DNA of 51,057 bases, taken from positions 1 to 51,057 of the forward strand of contig JAJDVG010000039.1 of assembly GCA_022826245.1 (NCBI GenBank), given 5' to 3'. Under the pieces are notes generated by a model. That model made no database searches, was not told the DNA's origin, and saw nothing but the letters and a program-made list of their open reading frames with translations. This stretch comes from Gammaproteobacteria bacterium. Its GTDB lineage: Bacteria; Pseudomonadota; Gammaproteobacteria; Steroidobacterales; Rariloculaceae. A program made the position numbers and the translations under genes. This document shows, in pieces, positions 46,351 through 51,057 of the stretch (positions within the stretch are counted from its first letter, which is position 1; every line of letters begins with the position of its first letter).

Positions 46351-46497
46351 ATGTAAGATTTCGGATTCGTCCGGCCACCGTTGCCAATGCTCGTGGAGGT
46401 GGTGCCTGTATCGGAACCCGACGTGACCGGGGAGCTGTCGAGCTGGCGTGCTTTAACGTGCCCGAGCATACCCGCCGGCAGCGTGCTGTCGGCTCAG

Positions 46498-46530
46498 GGG
46501 CTGCTTCTCGGAGCAGCCCTTGCTTTTTGT
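46498..46530 (+). terminator. intrinsic terminator-like hairpin (plus strand)
   Basis: GGGCTGCT (46498-46505), a 6-nt loop, AGCAGCCC (46512-46519), then TTGCTTTTTG. It points rightward although no intact plus-strand gene ends just before it, so it probably belonged to a gene now lost. The T-run overlaps the upstream end of the Rpn-like frame. 46351-46497 shows no gene. Confidence 0.6.
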
Positions 46531-46543
46531 GGAGCAGGGCTTC

Positions 46544-47359
46544 ATGCGTACCCGAGTCCGCGAAACGCCCGTCGCGCCGCCGTTTCCGCGCATTGCGGCG
46601 AGTAACGTCAATATCGAACAGTTGCCGGTCGTGGTGTACTCGGGGGACGGACCGTGGAACGCCTTGGGCGACGTCGGGGACACAAGCGTCACGGTAGGCG
46701 GCGAGGTATCGCTGCCGGTGCATGGCAACTACTTGCTTATTGACGCGAACCGCCGGGCGCGGGAGGATTTGCCCGAGAACAACCTCGTCGGCGCAGTGTT
46801 CGAGTTGAACGCTGCGGAGACTCTGGACGAGCTGCGCAACCGAGTGCGGTCGCTGCTCGACCGGTTGCGCGGTGAACCGCGGCGCGCGGTGTTCGACTGG
46901 CTGCGCCTGGTAGCCCCGAGGATGTTCCCGCAGGCGGACGCGGCGGCGGCGGTCGCGTCGCTGGAGCGCGAGTTTGCAGAATTCGAGACGGAGGACAGGA
47001 CCATGATGGCATTGGCGAAGCGTGTCCAGGAGTGGGAGGCCGAGTGGCATCGGCAAGGCTTCGAGGAAGGGCTTGAGCGGGGCCGGGCTCAGGGGCGCGA
47101 GCAAGGCTTGGAGCGAGGCGAAAAGCGGGGTATCAAGAGGGGGCTGGAGCAGGGCCTTGCGGCGGAGCGTGAACTGCTGCGCCGACAGGCGGCCCGCAAG
47201 TTCGGCGCCGCGGCCAGCGACGCGCTGGTCCGCCATCTCGCCGATATTTCCGACCCGGACCGTCTCGCCGGTATCGGGGAGCGCATCGTCGATTGCCGCA
47301 CGGGCGCCGAGCTGCTCGAGTGGCTCGACGCGAACCCGGACGGCGCCGACGCGCAATGA
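46544..47359 (+). pseudogene. Rpn/YhgA-like (PD-(D/E)XK transposase-related) protein lacking its N-terminus
   Basis: 271 aa from the ATG at 46544 (GGAG upstream); the frame could reach TTG 46520 inside the terminator T-run. From residue 27 the sequence matches the second half of Rpn-type recombination-promoting nucleases: LPVVVYSGDGPW, then helices, and a Glu/Arg/Gly-rich repeat (RGRAQGREQGLERGEKRG). The usual first 100 or so residues, which hold the nuclease Asp, Glu and Lys, are missing and replaced by the 55-bp repeat sequence. It is likely inactive. Nothing recognisable lies between 47360 and 47497. Confidence 0.7.
46553..46607 (+). repeat. 55-bp direct repeat, right copy
   Basis: Matches 43767-43821 at 48 of 55 positions, same orientation. 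Here it is the opening coding sequence of the truncated Rpn-like frame. The two copies bracket the alpha/beta hydrolase and amidohydrolase genes, 2.73 kb apart. Confidence 0.85.
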
Positions 47360-47497
47360 CCGCCGCACGAACTCAACCGGCATCGCTACAACAACAACTT
47401 TCGCGGAGTCAGCGGCAGGCCGTCACACGACGAGGATATCCCAGCGGTCGGGACGACCGTCGACGCGTGACCAACACTCGCGCGCGCATCAACTACC

Positions 47498-47815
47498 TCA
47501 ATCGACCGGTCGCCTGAGCGTCGCGCCGTCCGCGTTGAACGCCTCACCAACGATCGTCGCACGGGAAAATCGTGCTTCTGCCCACGTGATCTCCACCGTG
47601 CCGATCTCGGTTTCCTCGGACCCCAGGACTTCTCCGGTGTCCGGATCAATGAACTCATCGCCGACTTCAAATACGACGAGTTGCTGGCCCGGCGCCAGTA
47701 TGGCGTCGCCGTAGTTGACGATCACGGTACCGTCGTCCTGAACCTGAATGACTCTCATGGGAATTTGTGCCGTCACAGTCGATTCGGAGATTCTGGCGGC
47801 GAGCACGCGCTGCAC
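47498..47815 (-). pseudogene. C-terminal fragment resembling CsgG/FlgT_C-type proteins
   Basis: 105 codons from a GTG at 47815, with the frame open about 15 codons further upstream to a TGA. The sequence (MRVIQVQDDGTVIVNYGD, ILAPGQQLVVFEVGDEF, DPDTGEVLGSEETEIGTVEI) looks like the small beta domain at the C-terminus of CsgG-related and FlgT proteins: a 'function versus content' barrel with the PDTGEVLG turn. The large N-terminal domain and any signal peptide are absent. It is probably a remnant, though a short expressed protein cannot be excluded. Confidence 0.5.
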
Positions 47816-47954
47816 GTCCGCAAACGGTGCTTTGCCTGAGGAGTGGATTGTTGACAGTCAAGTGTCCTATGAATCGGATCGGGCGATCGAGTCCCGACTT
47901 GCGAGCGCTAGGCGGTCAGGGCGATTCCCAATGAGTCCCGCGTGCACGCGGTGC

Positions 47955-47982
47955 TTGGTACACTCGCACTCAGTGCTATAAA
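47955..47982 (+). promoter_or_regulatory. promoter of the toxin-antitoxin pair
   Basis: TTGGTA (47955-47960), 16 nt, TATAAA (47977-47982); TAAAAT two bases further gives an 18-nt spacer. The start would be near 47990, about 27 nt before the TTG start of the toxin gene. Nothing else is seen from 47816 to 47954. Confidence 0.55.
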
Positions 47983-48016
47983 ATTATCGGGATGACAGGC
48001 GCTGACGGGATCCCGG

Positions 48017-48406
48017 TTGCAAACGTTCAAGACCAAGGCGTTCGCGCGTTTCGCGAACCGGGCAGGATTGGTGGACGCTGCGTTGTGCGACGCAGTCCGC
48101 CGCGCCCGGGTAGGCCTGATCGACGCCGACTTGGGTGGCGGCGTCATCAAGCAGCGGATCGCCCGCAAGGGCGGGGGCCGGTCCGGCGGTTTCCGCACGA
48201 TCATGCTGTTTCGCCGTGACGAACTGGCGTTTTTCGTCTACGGATTTGCCAAGAGCGACCGGGCGAACCTGCGCCGGGACGAACTTGCGACCTTCCGACT
48301 GCTGGCCGACGAGTACCTGGCGCTCAACCGGGACGGGTTAGCGGCGGCGCAGGCGGTTGGAGCCATTATCGAGGTGAAATGCGATGACCAAGCAATACAA
48401 GAGTGA
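48017..48406 (+). CDS. RelE/HigB-like type II toxin
   Basis: 129 aa. MQTFKTKAFARFANRAGL, DADLGGGVIKQRIARKGGGR and SGGFRTIMLFRRDELAFFVYGFAKSDR are typical of the RelE/ParE-fold toxins paired with Xre antitoxins in HigBA-like order. Such toxins cut mRNA on the ribosome. The TTG at 48017 is the first start that keeps the conserved N-terminus. The C-terminal 15 residues run into the antitoxin gene (23-nt overlap). The toxin comes first, as in higBA. Confidence 0.88.
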   Translation: MQTFKTKAFARFANRAGLVDAALCDAVRRARVGLIDADLGGGVIKQRIARKGGGRSGGFRTIMLFRRDELAFFVYGFAKSDRANLRRDELATFRLLADEYLALNRDGLAAAQAVGAIIEVKCDDQAIQE

Positions 48407-48701
48407 GGCGCTGGCGGCCGCGCACGAGGCGGCGCTCGGCTTGGCCGAGGCAGGCGTCATGTCCAAGAAGACGATGCGCGTGTTCGACGAGATGTGCCTG
48501 ACGCCGGTCGAGGCGATGTCGCCGGAAGACATTCGGGCGCTGCGGCTCCGCGAGAACGCAAGCCAGGCCGTGTTCGCCCGGTACCTCAACGTGACCGCAG
48601 GCTTGGTGAGCCAGTGGGAACGCGGCGAGAAGCGACCGCGGGGGGCGTCGCTGAAGCTGCTGACGCTGGTCGCGAAGAATGGGCTGGGCGCGGTGGCATG
48701 A
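48384..48701 (+). CDS. HigA-like Xre-family antitoxin
   Basis: 105 aa. Helix-turn-helix in the C-terminal half: ALRLRENASQAVFARYLNVT then LVSQWERGEKRPRGASLKLL. The N-terminal 45 residues would wrap the toxin. It likely represses its own promoter together with the toxin. It overlaps the toxin gene by 23 nt and a small downstream frame by 4 nt (ATGA). Confidence 0.9.
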   Translation: MTKQYKSEALAAAHEAALGLAEAGVMSKKTMRVFDEMCLTPVEAMSPEDIRALRLRENASQAVFARYLNVTAGLVSQWERGEKRPRGASLKLLTLVAKNGLGAVA

Positions 48702-48928
48702 GTGTGAAGGAAGCGAGTTTCGGTAAGGGCAACGTGCAAGATGGCGGGAGTCGAGTCCCTGACGGGGGCCTTGTGTTGACGACAGCGCAGGCGAAGCCCG
48801 AACGGGTGCGTCGGCCAACCGCGGGCATCGTCGTGGATCGCATTCGCAACGAGACTCGGGACGAGTCGAAAAACGGTCGTTGGTTTGAACAGTTGTTCAG
48901 GCGCCTCGCGCTTCAGCAGCCCGAATGA
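48698..48928 (+). pseudogene. 76-codon frame, C-terminal half like the start of a restriction helicase
   Basis: It begins at an ATG overlapping the antitoxin stop. The first 40 residues are not recognisable. Residues about 45-76 (DRIRNETRDESKNGRWFEQ, FRRLALQQPE) resemble the opening helix of large SF2 helicase / type I-III-like restriction proteins, which have an 'RF..A..E..KG..FE.L...YL' pattern there. A stop follows, and the expected next segment is missing. Low-confidence reading: a relic of a restriction-type gene beside a toxin-antitoxin pair. Confidence 0.35.
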
Positions 48929-49291
48929 GTGGGGCCGCGACGCCCAATTCGAACGCGCGGGCGATCCGGGCGACCGCCGATGCCCGACGCTGGCGACGCT
49001 CATTGAGCGCATGGACATGCTGTAGGACGAAAGGCAATCGCTCGCGGTAGAGCTATGGACCCGGCTCAAGATGGCGTCCCCACGGGTACTTAGAATTAAC
49101 CCCAGGATACCAAGAAAAACAATACCTTAGCCCAAGTTTAACAACCGAGCCTCGGATTTCCGGGCGGATCGAGGGGTGTCGTCGTGTAAGCCATTGATTT
49201 GTTTTGCTCGGGTCCGTGCGGGGCGCGTTGTAGTGACATAAAATGACCTGAAGGAGTTCACATCTGCCCCGATCGCCGCTATCCTGCCGGC
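48929..49291. other. non-coding stretch holding the presumed left end of the insertion sequence
   Basis: 48929-49130 has only short broken frames (one reads LATLIERMDML then stop, DERQSLAVELWTRL). A local A+T-rich patch lies at about 49090-49140 (GGTACTTAGAATTAACC, CCCAAGTTTAACAACC). A second candidate element end is GTTGTAGTGACATAAAATGACC near 49229-49250. With the right end outside the window I cannot pair terminal inverted repeats, so the exact boundary is open. Confidence 0.5.
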
Positions 49292-51057
49292 ATGTTCATC
49301 CGGCGCGCCAGGAGCCGCACCACCGAGAGCGGCCAGTCCTATTTCTCGTATCGCTTGGTCCGCTCGGAACGCCGCGGCGAACGGGTCCGCCAGCGCACGC
49401 TGCTCAACCTGGGCAGCGAGTTTCCCATCGAACGCCGGCACTGGCCGGCGCTGTGCGCCCGGATCCAGCAACTGCTCGACGGTCAGGGAACGCTGATCGA
49501 GCCGGCCGGTCCCGAGGATGTGGAACGCGAGGCCCAGCGGATTGCCGCGCAACTGCTGAGCCGCGCGTCGCCCGATGCCGTCGGGCGACCGGACGTTCAG
49601 GCGGTCGACGTGAACAGCCTGGAGCTGGTGCGTCCGCGTTCGGCGGGCGTCGAGCATGTCGGGCTTTGGGCGATGGAGCAGCTCGGTTTCGAGGGGCTGC
49701 TGGAACGCCTGGGGTTCAACGCGGCGCAGCGCGCCGCGGCGATGGCCTCGATCGTCGGCCGCATGGCGGCGCCGGGCTCGGAACGCGCGACCTGGCGCTG
49801 GCTGTGCGAGCGCTCGGCCCTGGGCGAGTTGCTCGGGGTGGACTTCGAGCGCCTGAGCCCGATGCGCCTGTACCGGGCGTCGGATGCCTTGATGGCCCAC
49901 CGCGCGGCCATCGAGGCGCATCTGTTCGAGCGGGCGACGAGCTTGTTCGACCTCAAGCCCACCGTCACGCTCTACGATCTGACCAACACCTTTTTCGAGG
50001 GGACGGCGGCGGCTCAGCCGAAGGCCGCGCGCGGCCATTCGAAGGAGCGGCGTTCGGACTGTCCCTTGCTGACCTTGGGGCTGGTGCTCGACGGCTCCGG
50101 TTTCGTGCGCCGTTCGGAGGTGTTTTCCGGCGCCGTCAACGAAGACCAGACCCTGGCGCGGATGCTCGAGGCGCTCGACGCGCCGGCCGACGCCCTGGTG
50201 GTCATGGATGCGGGGATCGCCACCGAGGCCAACGTCGACTGGCTGCGCGAGAAGGGCTACCGTTATCTGGTCGTCAGCCGGGAACGCGCGCGGCGCTTCG
50301 ATCCCGACCTGGCGGTCGCGATCGACACCCGCTCGGGACAGACCGTCCACCTGCACAAGACCGTCGACCATGACGCCGGCGAGGTCCGGCTGTACTGCTA
50401 CTCCGAGGCGCGGGCCCAGAAGGAGCGCGGCATGGTCGAACGCTTCGCCGCCCGCTTCGAGCGCGAACTCGGCAAGCTCAACGACGGCCTGTCGCGGCCC
50501 CGGACCCGCAAGCAGCTCGACCATGTCTGGCGGCGCATCGGGCGGATCGGCGAACAGTGCCAGGGGATCGGGCAACACTACGCCATCGAGGTGCTCGCCG
50601 ACGACAGCGGCGAGAAGGCCCGCGCCATCGCCTGGCAGCGCCGCCCGCGCGCCGGCACGCGGCTCACCCATCCGGGCGTGTACTGTCTGCGCAGCAACCT
50701 CACCGAGTGGGATCGCGAAGCGCTGTGGCGCACCTACACCTCCCTGACCGATGTCGAGGCCGTCTTCCGCTCGCTGAAGTCCGAACTCGGCCTGCGGCCG
50801 ATCTTCCACCGCACCCAGAAGCGCGCCGACGGGCACCTGTTCATCGCCGTGATCGCCTACCAGTTGGTCCAGACGATCCGTCGGCGTCTCGCCGACCGCG
50901 GCGAGCACGCGCAGTGGACCGGCCTGCGCCGCACCCTCGAGGGCCAGCAGCGCGTCACCGCCGTCTTCCGCCGCAAGGACGGCCGCACCCTGCATGTCCG
51001 CAAGGCCACCCGCGCCGAGCCCCGTCAGATGGCCATCTACCGAAACCTTGGCCTCGA
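49292..51057 (+). mobile_element. IS1634-family transposase, cut by the window edge
   Basis: 588 codons from the ATG at 49292, still open at the right edge; family members are about 550-610 aa, so little is missing. N-terminal FIRRARSRTTESGQSYFSYR, then a DDE core: first Asp in TVTLYDLTNTFFEG, second in ALVVMDAGIATEANVDWLRE, KGYRYLVVSRERARRF, and the Glu in LTDVEAVFRSLKSELGLRPI followed by HLFIAVIAYQLV. The frame is intact and free of stops over 1.77 kb, so the element may still be active. A long antisense frame over the same region is a G+C artefact. Confidence 0.92.

Noticed and set aside
47992..48009. Pho-box-like 7+4+7 sequence (minus-strand CCCGTCA GCGC CTGTCAT) in the toxin leader
   Set aside because: The spacer is G+C and only one half matches; no phosphate gene is next to it.
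49127..50995. 622-codon minus-strand frame opposite the transposase
   Set aside because: Mirror of a G+C-rich transposase gene; the plus-strand DDE motifs decide the coding strand.

Overview
This is about 51 kb of a high-G+C gammaproteobacterial chromosome. The evidence is the gene order rpsB-tsf-pyrH-frr-cdsA-rseP-bamA-skp-lpxD-fabZ-lpxA-lpxB-rnhB-dnaE-accA, the standard gammaproteobacterial translation/envelope cluster, together with divergent map-glnD-dapD. The lineage is not an enteric: it carries a GTP-dependent PEP carboxykinase, lacks uppS and dxr at their usual cluster positions, and has exported sulfatase and DUF6152-type proteins of the kind seen in environmental gammaproteobacteria. 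I cannot name a genus from the sequence.

Layout. Positions 1-310 hold a 47-bp tandem repeat just downstream of accA. Positions 316-18047 (minus strand) are one tightly packed, mostly overlapping cluster for ribosomal protein S2, EF-Ts, UMP kinase, ribosome recycling factor, CDP-diglyceride synthase, RseP, BamA, Skp, the early lipid A enzymes, FabZ, RNase HII, Pol III alpha and AccA. rpsB has a good promoter and a strongly folded leader, and S2 carries a disordered tail of about 170 residues. RseP contains an internal tandem duplication. Positions 18290-22570 (plus) are map-glnD-dapD. Positions 22591-30787 hold pstB, dapE (opposite strand), phoB-phoR-phoU-dsbB behind a recognisable Pho box, tsaB and a YoaA/DinG helicase. 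Positions 30919-37743 hold pckG, an N-formylglutamate amidohydrolase / YbdK-type ligase / dusA operon, a DegT-family aminotransferase and mobA.

From about 37.8 kb the window becomes accessory. It holds a decayed gene end, then a winged-helix/Fic protein whose Fic histidine is replaced by Gln and whose promoter has three ATCGTTTCA-type boxes. Next are a sulfatase / unknown / DUF6152 exported operon, a trans-sulfuration PLP enzyme, and a lipoprotein amidohydrolase plus Tat-type alpha/beta hydrolase pair bracketed by a 55-bp direct repeat. These are followed by truncated genes (an Rpn-type C-terminal fragment and a CsgG/FlgT_C-like fragment), a HigBA-type toxin-antitoxin pair, a helicase-like N-terminal fragment, and an IS1634-type transposase running off the right edge.

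How the genes work together. The first 30 kb is core machinery (translation, outer-membrane biogenesis, lipid A, lysine/DAP, nitrogen and phosphate sensing). The last 13 kb looks like a region of repeated insertion and decay around small catabolic modules. The strongest candidates for something new are the Fic-like regulator with its operator array, the extended S2 with its leader, and the repeat-bracketed hydrolase pair.
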